Origin: an uncultured bacterium | GTDB taxonomy: Bacteria; Actinomycetota; Coriobacteriia; Coriobacteriales; Coriobacteriaceae | Reading direction: 5' to 3' | NCBI GenBank assembly: GCA_905215505.1 | Contig: CAJMPU010000014.1 | Location: forward strand, 4,349 to 68,348 | DNA length: 64,000 nucleotides | In this document: piece by piece, positions 51,198-59,406 of the stretch | How positions within the stretch are numbered: position 1 is the first letter of the stretch | Layout of the letters: every line of letters begins with the position of its first letter | Program-made: the position numbers and the translations under genes | Notes under the pieces: model-generated | Database searches by the model: none | Told to the model about the DNA's origin: nothing | The model's input: only the letters and a program-made list of their open reading frames with translations

Positions 51198-51503
51198 TTA
51201 GAACTTGTGGCCGCACTTCTTGCAGACGCGCAGCTTGTTCTTGCCGTCCTTCTCGTGACCGACGCGGGTAACCTTACCGCACTCGGGGCAGACGAGATTG
51301 ACGTTGGAGGCGTCGATGGGAGCCTCCTGCGAAACGATGCCGCCCTGCTGGTTGGCAGCGTTGGGCTTGACGGCCTTCTTGACGACCGAAACGCCCTCGA
51401 CAACGACCTTGTTCTCGGCGGGGAGAGCACGCAGGACAACGCCCTGCTTGCCGCGATCCTTACCAGAGAGAACCTGGACCTTATCGCCCTTCTTGATATA
51501 CAT
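51198..51503 (-). CDS. rplX: 50S ribosomal protein L24
   Basis: A 101-residue assembly initiator of the 50S subunit. A KOW motif (IKKGDKVQVLSGKDRGKQGVV) opens the protein, and the C-terminus has a CPEC...CKKC zinc-ribbon-like pair. It lies 13 nt after rplN but is followed by a terminator, not rplE, which is its usual neighbour. Confidence 0.96.
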   Translation of the reverse strand: MYIKKGDKVQVLSGKDRGKQGVVLRALPAENKVVVEGVSVVKKAVKPNAANQQGGIVSQEAPIDASNVNLVCPECGKVTRVGHEKDGKNKLRVCKKCGHKF

Positions 51504-51516
51504 ATATCTCCCCTAA

Positions 51517-51885
51517 CTACAGGGTCTCGGGAGCGAGCGAGACGATCTTCATGTACTTCTTGTCACGAAGCTCGCGAGCGACGGGCCCGAAGATACGGGT
51601 GCCGACGGGCGAACCATCGTTGTTGATGACAACGCAGGCGTTCTCATCAAAGCGAATGTAGGAGCCATCCTTGCGGCGGATCTCCTTAACGGTGCGAACG
51701 ACGACGCAACGGACAACGTCCTTCTTCTTGACGTTGGCGCCAGGGGTAGCCTCCTGGACAGCACCGATGAACACATCGCCGATGCCTGCATAACGACGCT
51801 TGGAACCGCCAAGCACCTTGATGCAGCGAATCTTGCGAGCGCCGGAGTTGTCGGCGACGTTCAGCATGGTTTGCATCTGAATCAT
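51517..51885 (-). CDS. rplN: 50S ribosomal protein L14
   Basis: A 122-residue protein of the 50S intersubunit face. The start MIQMQTMLNVADNSGARKIRCIKVLGG and GTRIFGPVARELRDKKYMKIVSLAPE at the C-terminus are diagnostic. It is about 118 nt downstream of rpsQ, a wider gap than elsewhere in the operon. Confidence 0.97.
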   Translation of the reverse strand: MIQMQTMLNVADNSGARKIRCIKVLGGSKRRYAGIGDVFIGAVQEATPGANVKKKDVVRCVVVRTVKEIRRKDGSYIRFDENACVVINNDGSPVGTRIFGPVARELRDKKYMKIVSLAPETL

Positions 51886-52003
51886 GGTAGATGTTCCTCC
51901 GAACTAAGAACCGAAGAGAGGTGCGCAGCCTTTATACGGCCCGTGGTATGCAAGCCAGGCATACGCACATCTTCGGAAACGTACAAGTCGTAAGAGCGAC
52001 TGC

Positions 52004-52264
52004 TTATTTAGCGCGCTCGACGACCTCGATGAGGCGCCAACGCTTCATCTTGGACATAGGACGGGTCTCCATAACGCGGACGGTGTCGCCCACGCCAGCC
52101 GTGCACTCCTCGTCGTGAGCGTGCAGCTTCTTGGAGCTGGTCATCATCTTGCCGTACTTGGGGTGACGCTTGCGCTCGGTGATGGTGACAACAATGGTCT
52201 TGGCACCGGAGACGGAGGTAACGACACCCGTACGGACCTTACGCGAGTTACGCGAATCAGTCAT
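52004..52264 (-). CDS. rpsQ: 30S ribosomal protein S17
   Basis: An 86-residue OB-fold protein. Signatures are NSRKVRTGVVTSVSGAKTIVV and GDTVRVMETRPMSKMKRWRL. It follows rpmC by 16 nt with an AAGGAGA ribosome site. Confidence 0.97.
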   Translation of the reverse strand: MTDSRNSRKVRTGVVTSVSGAKTIVVTITERKRHPKYGKMMTSSKKLHAHDEECTAGVGDTVRVMETRPMSKMKRWRLIEVVERAK

Positions 52265-52280
52265 GTTCTCTCCTTAGGTC

Positions 52281-52496
52281 CTACTCGGCGACAGCGGACT
52301 TCTCCGCTGCGATCTCGCGGGCGCGCTGCTCCGTGAGGACGCGAGCGATGTCCTTCTTCACGGTGTTGACGCGAGCGGTGTTGTCCAGCTGGCTGGTGGC
52401 CATCTGGAAACGAAGGTTAAAGAGCTCGGCGCGCATTTCCTTCAGCTTCTCAACGAGCTGAGCGTCCGAGAGCTCACGAATCTCTGCGGGCTTCAT
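52281..52496 (-). CDS. rpmC: 50S ribosomal protein L29
   Basis: A 71-residue helical protein near the exit tunnel. It has MKPAEIRELSDAQLVEKLKEMRAELFNLRFQ, typical of L29. Its ATG overlaps the stop of rplP by one nucleotide (TAATG), implying coupled translation. Confidence 0.96.
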   Translation of the reverse strand: MKPAEIRELSDAQLVEKLKEMRAELFNLRFQMATSQLDNTARVNTVKKDIARVLTEQRAREIAAEKSAVAE

Positions 52497-52999
52497 TAGT
52501 TCTCCTCCTTGGCGGCGGCGGCGTCCTCAGCAGCCCACTTGGCCTCGAGAGCGGCCTCCTCAGCCATCTCCTTCTCGATGCGCTGCTCAGCGTTCTTGGC
52601 AGCAACAATCTTGGTCTTGATGGGAAGCTTGTGCTGTGCAAGACGCAGAGCCTCGCGAGCGACCTCCTCGGGCACGCCCTTGACCTCGAACATGATGCGG
52701 CCGGGCTTGACGACGGCCACCCACTCCTCGGGGTTACCCTTACCAGAACCCATGCGAGTCTCGGCAGGCTTCTTGGTGATGGGCTTATCGGGGAAGATCG
52801 TGATGTAGACACGACCGCCACGCTTCATGTAGCGGGTCATGGCAATACGAGCGGCCTCGATCTGACGGTTGGTGATCCAATGGGCCTCGAGAGCCTGGAT
52901 ACCAAACTCGCCGAAATGCAGCTCGGTATTACCCTTGGCCTGGCCCTTCATGGAGCCACGCTGCACCTTGCGGTGAAGAATACGCTTAGGGGCAAGCAC
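52496..52999 (-). CDS. rplP: 50S ribosomal protein L16 with C-terminal extension
   Basis: A 167-residue protein. Residues 1-137 are standard L16 (MLAPKRILHRKVQRGSMKGQ, GGRVYITIFPDKPITKKPAETRMGSGKG). About 30 further residues are Ala/Glu/Lys-rich (EKEMAEEAALEAKWAAEDAAAAKEEN), making an acidic helical tail not found in most L16 proteins. It overlaps rpmC and rpsC by one nt each. Confidence 0.96.
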   Translation of the reverse strand: MLAPKRILHRKVQRGSMKGQAKGNTELHFGEFGIQALEAHWITNRQIEAARIAMTRYMKRGGRVYITIFPDKPITKKPAETRMGSGKGNPEEWVAVVKPGRIMFEVKGVPEEVAREALRLAQHKLPIKTKIVAAKNAEQRIEKEMAEEAALEAKWAAEDAAAAKEEN

Positions 53000-53709
53000 T
53001 ACTGACCCCTCCTCTCGGAGTTACGACGACGAGGACGGGAAGAGCCCTCGAGTGCAGGGTTGGGAACAGGCTGGCCCGGGAGCTTCTCGCCCAGGTAGAT
53101 CCAGACCTTCACGCCGCAAGCGCCCATGGTGGTGCTGGCGACAGCCGTGCCGTAGTCGATCTTGGCACGGAGGGTGTGCAGAGGCACGCGACCCTCGCGG
53201 TACCACTCACGACGGCCCATCTCGGCACCGCCGAGACGACCGGAGCACTGGATACGGATACCCTTAGCGCCGGCCTTGCGGGCGGACTGGACAGCCTTGC
53301 GCATAGCGCGACGGAAGGCAACGCGGCCCTCGAGCTGCTCGGCGATAGACTGAGCAACGAGGTTGGCGTCGAGCTCGGGGCGCTTGATCTCGACAACGTC
53401 GACGGAGAGCTGGCCCTTGGAGACGCCAGCGACCTTCTCGAGCTCGGTGCGGAGGGTATCGATCTCGGCACCCTTCTTACCGATGACAACGCCGGGGCGA
53501 GCGGTGAGGATAATGACCTTCACCTTGTCGCCAGCGCGCTCGATCTCGACGCGGGAGACAGCTGCGCGGGAAAGACGCTTCTCGAGGTACTTGCGGATCT
53601 CGAGATCGTTACCGAGGGTCTTAGCGTAATCCTTCTCTGCGAACCAGCGGGAGCGCCAGTTCTCGGTGATGCCAAGACGGAAGCCGGTGGGGTAGACTTT
53701 CTGACCCAT
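52999..53709 (-). CDS. rpsC: 30S ribosomal protein S3
   Basis: A 236-residue protein at the mRNA entry site. The KH domain is visible (AVSRVEIERAGDKVKVIILTARPGVVIGKKGAEI), followed by GRLGGAEMGRREWYREGRVPLHT. The basic tail SSRPRRRNSERRGQ is longer than in E. coli. It overlaps rplP by 1 nt. Confidence 0.97.
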   Translation of the reverse strand: MGQKVYPTGFRLGITENWRSRWFAEKDYAKTLGNDLEIRKYLEKRLSRAAVSRVEIERAGDKVKVIILTARPGVVIGKKGAEIDTLRTELEKVAGVSKGQLSVDVVEIKRPELDANLVAQSIAEQLEGRVAFRRAMRKAVQSARKAGAKGIRIQCSGRLGGAEMGRREWYREGRVPLHTLRAKIDYGTAVASTTMGACGVKVWIYLGEKLPGQPVPNPALEGSSRPRRRNSERRGQ

Positions 53710-53715
53710 ACAGCT

Positions 53716-54087
53716 TTACGCCTCCTTTCGAGGAGCAACGACGACGGTGATGTGGGAAGTACGCTTCAGAATGCGAGAAGCGGAACCCTTGGCGCGGGGA
53801 CGGATGCGCTTAAGCGTCGGACCCTCGTCAACATAGGCAGCGGCGACAACCAGGTTGTCAGCACGCAGACCGTTGTTGTTCTCGGCGTTCGCAACGGCGG
53901 AACGGAGAACCTTCTCGACATCCACGGCGACGGCGCGGTCGCAGAAGTGGAGGATGTCGAAGGCCTGAGCGACAGGCTTGCGGCGGATCAGATCGACCAC
54001 CAGGCGGGCCTTGCTGGGGGAAACACGCACGTACTTAGCGACGGCGCGAACCTCGGTGGCCTCAGTTTCAATAGACTTAGTTGCCAT
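53716..54087 (-). CDS. rplV: 50S ribosomal protein L22
   Basis: A 123-residue protein lining the exit tunnel. Motifs: AKYVRVSPSKARLVVDLIRRKPV and ADNLVVAAAYVDEGPTLKRIRPRAKGSASRI. It follows rpsS by 14 nt and precedes rpsC by 6 nt. Confidence 0.97.
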   Translation of the reverse strand: MATKSIETEATEVRAVAKYVRVSPSKARLVVDLIRRKPVAQAFDILHFCDRAVAVDVEKVLRSAVANAENNNGLRADNLVVAAAYVDEGPTLKRIRPRAKGSASRILKRTSHITVVVAPRKEA

Positions 54088-54101
54088 TTACGGTTAACCC
54101 C

Positions 54102-54362
54102 CTATTTGGCCTTGTGGCCACGGAACGTACGAGTCGGCGCGAACTCGCCGAGCTTGTGACCAACCATGGACTCGGTAACATACACGGGCACATGCTTGCG
54201 GCCGTCGTGGACGGCGATGGTGTGACCAACCATCTCGGGGAAGATGGTGGACGCGCGGGACCAGGTCTTCACGACGTCCTTCTTGCCAGCCTCGTTCATC
54301 GCGGTGATACGCGAGAGAAGGCGAGTCTCCACGAACGGGCCCTTTTTGAGACTTCTGCTCAT
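54102..54362 (-). CDS. rpsS: 30S ribosomal protein S19
   Basis: An 86-residue head protein. MSRSLKKGPFVETRLLSRI and TWSRASTIFPEMVGHTIAVHDGRKHVPVYV are diagnostic. It follows rplB by about 32 nt. Confidence 0.97.
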   Translation of the reverse strand: MSRSLKKGPFVETRLLSRITAMNEAGKKDVVKTWSRASTIFPEMVGHTIAVHDGRKHVPVYVTESMVGHKLGEFAPTRTFRGHKAK

Positions 54363-54394
54363 AAGTGCTTTCTCCTAAAACTCGGTATCCGAAA

Positions 54395-55225
54395 TTACTT
54401 CTTACGGCGACGAATGATGTGCTGGTTCGAGACCTTCTTCTTCTTGCGCGTACGAAGGCCCTTCGTCGGCTTACCCCAGGGGGTAACAGAGGGACGACCA
54501 GAGGTGTGGTTCTTGCCCTCGCCACCGCCGTGCGGGTGGTCGACAGGGTTCATGACGGTACCGCGGACGGTCGGGCGCACGTTCATGTGACGCTTACGGC
54601 CGGCCTTGCCGATGACGATGTTGGCGTGATCGGCGTTGCCGACCTCACCGACGGTGGCGCGGCAGGTAACGAGGATGCGGCGCATCTCGGAGGAAGGCAT
54701 ACGGACGATAGCGTACTTACCCTCCTTACCCATCAGCTGGCAGGAGTTACCGGCGGAACGGGCGATAGCGGCGCCCTTACCCGGCTGGAACTCGACAGCG
54801 TGGATGAGCGTACCGACGGGGATGTCAGCGAGGGGCAGAGCGTTGCCCGGCTTGATGTCGGCGTCAGAACCGGACATGATGGTCTGACCGACCTCGAGGC
54901 CCTTGGGGGCCAGGATGTAGCGCTTCTCACCGTCAGCGTAGTGCAGCAGAGCGATGCGAGCGGAACGGTTCGGATCGTACTCGATCGTGGCAACCTTGGC
55001 GGGCACGCCGTCCTTGTTGCGCTTGAAGTCGATCACGCGGTAACGACGCTTCACGCCGCCGCCCTGGTGGCGGGTGGTGATGCGGCCGTTGTTGTTACGA
55101 CCGGCCTTCTTGGGCAGGGGCTCGAGAAGAGACTTCTCGGGCTTGGTGCAGGTGATCTCGGAGAAGTCGGAGATCGTCTGCCAACGCCTACCAGCGGAGG
55201 TCGGCTTAAGGTGCTTTACAGCCAT
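54395..55225 (-). CDS. rplB: 50S ribosomal protein L2
   Basis: A 276-residue protein needed for peptidyl-transferase-centre assembly. MAVKHLKPTSAGRRWQTISDF begins the protein and the signature VDHPHGGGEGKNHTSGRPSVTPWG is present near the C-terminus. The ATG at 55225 was chosen because AAAGGGA precedes it; an upstream 25-residue extension of the open frame is not supported. It lies 180 nt downstream of rplW, the widest gap in the block. Confidence 0.97.
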   Translation of the reverse strand: MAVKHLKPTSAGRRWQTISDFSEITCTKPEKSLLEPLPKKAGRNNNGRITTRHQGGGVKRRYRVIDFKRNKDGVPAKVATIEYDPNRSARIALLHYADGEKRYILAPKGLEVGQTIMSGSDADIKPGNALPLADIPVGTLIHAVEFQPGKGAAIARSAGNSCQLMGKEGKYAIVRMPSSEMRRILVTCRATVGEVGNADHANIVIGKAGRKRHMNVRPTVRGTVMNPVDHPHGGGEGKNHTSGRPSVTPWGKPTKGLRTRKKKKVSNQHIIRRRKK

Positions 55226-55404
55226 TACAATCCCTTTCAATAGGAATCCGTTAGCCATCGCAGACAGGGATTCGAGGTTCTGCCTCGGGTGCGATGACAC
55301 CGGACGTATACACGGTTCCGGGCGTGTCCATTTTATACGCCCAAAACCTTGAGCTCCCGCCTCCCCTATTTGGGAGGCATGAGCTCACTCAACAACAGCG
55401 AGTC

Positions 55405-55692
55405 TTAGGCCTGGTTGCCAAAGACCTCGATGGTGTCGCCCTCGGCCAGCGTGACGATGGCCTTCTTCCAAGAACGGGTCTTGCCGGCGACATAGCGCAC
55501 GCGCTTGGTCTTGGGCTTGACCGTCAGGGTGTTCACGCGAACGACCTTGACGCCGAAGATCTCCTCGACAGCGTCCTTGATCTGATACTTGTTAGCATCC
55601 TTGGCGACCTCGAACGTGTACTTGTTCTGCTCCATACCGGAGAAGGAACGCTCGGACACGATCGGACGGATGATGATCTCGTGGGCGGTCAT
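55405..55692 (-). CDS. rplW: 50S ribosomal protein L23
   Basis: A 95-residue exit-tunnel protein that docks SRP and trigger factor. It has RPIVSERSFSGMEQNKYTFEV and DAVEEIFGVKVVRVNTLTVKPKTKR. It abuts rplD directly (rplD stop at 55693). The 180-nt gap to rplB shows no gene. Confidence 0.96.
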   Translation of the reverse strand: MTAHEIIIRPIVSERSFSGMEQNKYTFEVAKDANKYQIKDAVEEIFGVKVVRVNTLTVKPKTKRVRYVAGKTRSWKKAIVTLAEGDTIEVFGNQA

Positions 55693-56319
55693 TTATGCAA
55701 GCACCTCCCCGAAGTGAGCGGCGATGTCGGCGGGCATCAGCACAGCGTTGTTGTTGACGAGATCGTAGGTGTTGGCCTCGTCGGCGGTGATGATGAACGT
55801 CTTGGGAATGTTGCGGAACGACAGGTAAGCGTTGACGTCCTCGTCGCGAACGATGATGGTCAGACGCTTGCCCTCAAGGCCGAGAGCCTTGAGCATGGCG
55901 ACGGCAGCCTTGGTGGAAGGCTTCTCGAAGCCGTAGTCGTCGACGAGCACGAGCTCGCCATCGGCCAGCTTGGCGGACAGCGCGGAGCGCATAGCCAGCT
56001 TGACCTCCTTGTTGTTCATACGCTTAGCGTAGGAACGGGGCTTGGGGGCGAAGACAACGCCACCGTGACGCCACTGGGCAGCACGGATGGAACCCTGGCG
56101 GGCACGGCCGGTGCCCTTCTGACGCCAAGGCTTCTTGCCGCCACCGGAAACCTCAGAGCGACCCTTAGCAGACTGGGTGCCCTGACGCCAAGAGGCCATC
56201 TGGCACTTGACGATGTGGTGCATAACGTGGATGTTCGGCTCGATGCCGTACACCTCAGCGGCGAGCTCGGCCTCGGCGACCTTCTTGCCCTCGCTGTTCT
56301 TTACTTCAAACTTTGCCAT
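55693..56319 (-). CDS. rplD: 50S ribosomal protein L4
   Basis: A 208-residue protein whose long loop lines the exit tunnel. The tunnel segment GGGKKPWRQKGTGRARQGSIRAAQWRHGG is diagnostic. In several bacteria L4 regulates the S10 leader; a structured leader lies before rplC here (57007-57058). It is 46 nt downstream of rplC. Confidence 0.97.
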   Translation of the reverse strand: MAKFEVKNSEGKKVAEAELAAEVYGIEPNIHVMHHIVKCQMASWRQGTQSAKGRSEVSGGGKKPWRQKGTGRARQGSIRAAQWRHGGVVFAPKPRSYAKRMNNKEVKLAMRSALSAKLADGELVLVDDYGFEKPSTKAAVAMLKALGLEGKRLTIIVRDEDVNAYLSFRNIPKTFIITADEANTYDLVNNNAVLMPADIAAHFGEVLA

Positions 56320-56365
56320 TTAAGTGTTCTCCTTGGTATGACGCTGGGCTAAATGGGCTGGGCCC

Positions 56366-56986
56366 TTAGGCCATACGGATGGCGACGAGACCATTCTTGG
56401 CACCCGGGACAGCGCCCTTGACCAAGATGAGGTTCTGCTCGGCATCGATGCGGACAACGGAAAGGTTCTTGACGGTAACGCGCTCGTTACCCATGTGACC
56501 GGCCATCTTGACGCCCTTGAGGACGCGCGCAGGATAGGCGCACTGACCGATAGAACCGGGGTGACGCTGGAAGTGAGAACCATGCGTCATAGGACCGCGG
56601 CGCTGACCCCAGCGCTTGATGCGACCCTGGAAGCCCTTACCCTTGGAGGTACCGATGACGTCGACCTTCTCGACATCAGCGAAATCAGCGACGGTGACGA
56701 CCTCGCCGACCTTGTGCTCCTCGCCGTTCTCGACGCGGACCTCACGAAGGAAACGGACAGGCTCGACGCCAGCCTTGGCGAAGTGACCAGCCATGGGCTT
56801 GTTCACGTTCTTGGCCTTGATGTCGCCGAAACCGATCTGGACGGCGTCATAGCCGTCGGTTGCCTGAGTTTTAACCTGCGAGACAGCGCAGGGGCCAGCC
56901 TGGATGACCGTGACGGGAACGACGTTATCGTCCTCGTCCCAAACCTGGGTCATGCCAATCTTGCGGCCGAGAATCATGCTGATCAA
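56366..56986 (-). CDS. rplC: 50S ribosomal protein L3
   Basis: A 206-residue protein near the peptidyl-transferase centre. The signature MILGRKIGMTQVWDED begins at the ATG at 56977, but a TTG at 56986 gives MISMILG, matching the usual M-[IV]-[NS]-x-ILG start; I chose the TTG. Further motif: GSHFQRHPGSIGQCAYPARV. The gene is first in the operon; rpsJ, normally just upstream, is absent. Confidence 0.94.
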   Translation of the reverse strand: MISMILGRKIGMTQVWDEDDNVVPVTVIQAGPCAVSQVKTQATDGYDAVQIGFGDIKAKNVNKPMAGHFAKAGVEPVRFLREVRVENGEEHKVGEVVTVADFADVEKVDVIGTSKGKGFQGRIKRWGQRRGPMTHGSHFQRHPGSIGQCAYPARVLKGVKMAGHMGNERVTVKNLSVVRIDAEQNLILVKGAVPGAKNGLVAIRMA

Positions 56987-57006
56987 GATATGATCCCAAC
57001 TCTCGC

Positions 57007-57058
57007 GTGGTCTTGGGACAATGCGTACACCACCGAGCGTACGCCCCTAGAGGACCAC
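57007..57058 (-). promoter_or_regulatory. Structured leader hairpin ahead of rplC
   Basis: GTGGTC and GACCAC (57007-57012, 57053-57058) enclose GCGTAC/GTACGC, forming a nested stem 21 nt upstream of the rplC start. The position fits a ribosomal-protein leader, for example for L4-type autoregulation, but the sequence does not prove this. Confidence 0.4.
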
Positions 57059-57169
57059 TACTTACACGACGTGCTCCCCAGTCTTGTATTGCGCCCGGAC
57101 TACCTGACAACCCTATTAAGCAGGCATTTTGTCCAGCCAGAATACTCCCCTGGTTACACACAGCTGTTT

Positions 57170-57175
57170 AGTATA
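57170..57175 (-). promoter_or_regulatory. Candidate -10 element of the rplC operon
   Basis: TATACT on the minus strand lies about 185 nt ahead of rplC. A -35 match at the expected distance is weak. A second candidate, TTGTCA-16-TACAAG, lies closer to the gene (about 57080-57110). One of them probably drives the ribosomal block. Confidence 0.35.
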
Positions 57176-57247
57176 CACGGCTGCGGGCGTATCCATCGAG
57201 ATTCATATTTCACTCACATTGTTTACGCAGGTAAAGTGCGTGGATGG

Positions 57248-57398
57248 CTCCCGAGCACGGCGGAGGGCCGGAGAAATATATTAAGGTCCCAGCTCTACAG
57301 TCCTGCGCAAGACGGAGAGCACATTAAGTGCTCTCCTTTGCGTGCGGAACTCGCGATGACCTTAATATATTTCTCCGGCCCTCCGCCATGCTCGGGAG
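57248..57398. repeat. Composite palindrome with conserved GGAGAGCAC core, copy 2
   Basis: The outer arms, 57248-57288 and 57358-57398, are complementary at 40 of 41 positions. They enclose a 69-nt core with the perfect hairpin GGAGAGCAC-ATTAA-GTGCTCTCC (57314-57336). The reverse complement of the core closely matches copy 1 (16528-16595): TCGCGAGTTCCGCACG, GGAGAGCACTTAATG and CAGGACTGT are all shared. It lies 38 nt past the histidine phosphatase stop and upstream of the rplC leader. Confidence 0.88.
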
Positions 57399-57436
57399 AC
57401 GACACGTTGATGTCTGCTTAACTCTGCTCGTTCAAG

Positions 57437-58063
57437 CTAATGACTTTGTTGGGGGTCCACTATTTGCTGAAGGGTAAACTTGCATTGGGACCTGTCGCTC
57501 TCTCCTTGCAAATCTTCCTCGTCAAAATCGAAAATCATGATGGCGCAGTTGGGGAGTTTTGTTGGGAGCTCGAAACCCTCTGGGGCTGCAGCCTTGATGA
57601 ATTGGCGGCTGGCGCTGCCGTGGCTTACTGCTAGGAGGGTTTCGATGCCCTCGGCGCCCATGAGATTGGTAAGGGTACCTACCATGCGTTCTTGCAGCGC
57701 CTGGCTTCCTTCTCCTCCGAAGGTGACCAGGTCCTCGCCCGGATCCCAGACGTCGGTGGGTAGCGCGTCGTGGGGGCCCTCTTCGAAGCTGCCGTAGCTA
57801 CGCTCGATGATGCCTTCGCAGGGCTCGACTGCTGCGTCCGGACCGAGGAGCTCGGTTGCGACAAGACTTGCCGTGTCCATGGCTCGGCCTAAGGGCGAAG
57901 AGACCACTTTGTCGGGAACGACGCCGTGGGCTTTGAGCGATGCGGCTGCCATTCCCGCTTGTTTGCGGCCCAGGTCGGTCAACGGTGAATCGCAGCGGCC
58001 CTGGACGAGCTTTTTGACGTTGAATTCCGTCTGGCCATGGCGGAGCAGATACAGCCTCTTCAT
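57437..58063 (-). CDS. Histidine phosphatase family protein
   Basis: A 208-residue phosphoglycerate-mutase-like phosphatase. The catalytic RHG is in YLLRHGQTEFN (residues 3-13), with the acid/base Glu in GIIERSYGSFEEG and the second His in VSHGSASRQF. The ATG at 58063 has GGGGAG upstream, so the seven-residue upstream extension is rejected. The substrate is unknown. It is followed by the composite palindrome and then the rplC block. Confidence 0.92.
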   Translation of the reverse strand: MKRLYLLRHGQTEFNVKKLVQGRCDSPLTDLGRKQAGMAAASLKAHGVVPDKVVSSPLGRAMDTASLVATELLGPDAAVEPCEGIIERSYGSFEEGPHDALPTDVWDPGEDLVTFGGEGSQALQERMVGTLTNLMGAEGIETLLAVSHGSASRQFIKAAAPEGFELPTKLPNCAIMIFDFDEEDLQGESDRSQCKFTLQQIVDPQQSH

Positions 58064-58102
58064 GTTCTCCCCTTCTGTATACATTGCCTTGCCGGCACAG
58101 CC

Positions 58103-59257
58103 CTACTCTTGGGTACGGCCTACGTAGTCTTCGTCGATCGTGATCTTGGCGACCGACTTGGGATATTCCGATTCGACCCGTTTCGCCAACGCGCGCTTCA
58201 GGTCCTCGGCGCTCATCGCCAAATCCGAGGGACGTACGCAGTCAAAGATCACGTTGGTATGCGTGGGGCCCGGAACACAGCGTAGGTCGTGGATCGAGAG
58301 GCGGCTATCAATCTCTTGAGCCATAGCGTTGATGCGCAGACGCATGCTCGCCACCTTTGGATCGTCGGTCACGATGGGATCGTAATGGAGCGTGACGATC
58401 ATGCCGTCTTCGACCCTAAACGACTGCTCGATGTTATCGAGCGTGTCATGGCTTTTCAGCGGGCTGGCCTCGGCTGCCATCTCGGCGTGAGCGCTTGCGA
58501 ACTTCCTGCCCGGGCCGTAGTCGTGAACCATCAAATCGTGAACGCCCAAAACGCCGGGGTAGCTCATAATCTTGTCTCGAATGTGCTTGACCAGCTTAGG
58601 GTCGGGTGCCTGGCCCAAAAGCGGGCTCACCGTATCCTGGATGAGCTCAAAGCCGCTCCAGCCAATATAGGCGCCAACGGCAAGGCCGACCCATGCGTCA
58701 AGATTGATGTGCGTCACCTGCGAAACAATTGCGCACGCCAGCACGGCGCCCGTAGCTAGGACATCGTTCTTTGAGTCCTGAGCGGTCGCATGCAGCGTCT
58801 CGGACTCAATGCGATCGCCGAGCTTTTGGTTGAGGGCCGCCATCCAGAGCTTAACAATCATCGAAAGCACCAAGACTGCCACCAGGGCAAGCGAGAACTC
58901 GACAGGTTCGGGGTGGATGATGCGCTCAACCGAGGACTTCACCAGCTCAACGCCAATCAGCAGCACGAGCGCCGCCACGACCAGACCCGAGAGATACTCG
59001 TAGCGGCCATGTCCGTAAGGATGCTCGGGGTCGGCCGGCTTGCCCGCCAGCTTAAAGCCAAGCACGCTCACGATGTTCGAGCTGGCATCGGACAGGTTGT
59101 TCATGGCATCCGCCACAATCGAAACCGATCCCGACAGCACGCCAATTACGCCCTTTGCAGCGCATAGTGCCACATTGGCGAGAATACACACTATGCCCGT
59201 CAACGTTCCCACGCGCGCACGGTCGCCCTGCGCACGACGAACAATCCACTCAACCAT
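58103..59257 (-). CDS. Cation diffusion facilitator family transporter
   Basis: A 384-residue metal-ion/proton antiporter with six hydrophobic segments. The HPYGHGRYEYLSG motif (about residue 78) and the Asp residues in SIVADAMNNLSDASSN (about 45-60) fit metal binding. The cytoplasmic C-domain is present, with an extra tail of about 80 residues (VGPTHTNVIFDCV...). Likely substrates are Zn, Fe or Mn. It lies upstream of the phosphatase gene. Confidence 0.92.
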   Translation of the reverse strand: MVEWIVRRAQGDRARVGTLTGIVCILANVALCAAKGVIGVLSGSVSIVADAMNNLSDASSNIVSVLGFKLAGKPADPEHPYGHGRYEYLSGLVVAALVLLIGVELVKSSVERIIHPEPVEFSLALVAVLVLSMIVKLWMAALNQKLGDRIESETLHATAQDSKNDVLATGAVLACAIVSQVTHINLDAWVGLAVGAYIGWSGFELIQDTVSPLLGQAPDPKLVKHIRDKIMSYPGVLGVHDLMVHDYGPGRKFASAHAEMAAEASPLKSHDTLDNIEQSFRVEDGMIVTLHYDPIVTDDPKVASMRLRINAMAQEIDSRLSIHDLRCVPGPTHTNVIFDCVRPSDLAMSAEDLKRALAKRVESEYPKSVAKITIDEDYVGRTQE

Positions 59258-59335
59258 CTATATCCGCCCCCACGGTACTACCTATATATCTATTGCTCAA
59301 ACGGATTGTAGTGTAGCCACTTTGCCCCACAGATA

Positions 59336-59370
59336 CAAAAAGGCCGCAACCCACACGGGCCACGGCCTTG
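59336..59370 (-). terminator. Terminator of the PTS EIIC gene
   Basis: AAGGCCG and CGGCCTT pair over a 16-nt loop, and the minus strand ends in TTTTT. It lies 37 nt past the EIIC stop and before the CDF transporter gene. Confidence 0.75.
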
Positions 59371-59406
59371 GAACATGACAAAGAAATCGCCCTTTGTCGC
59401 ACAGGT

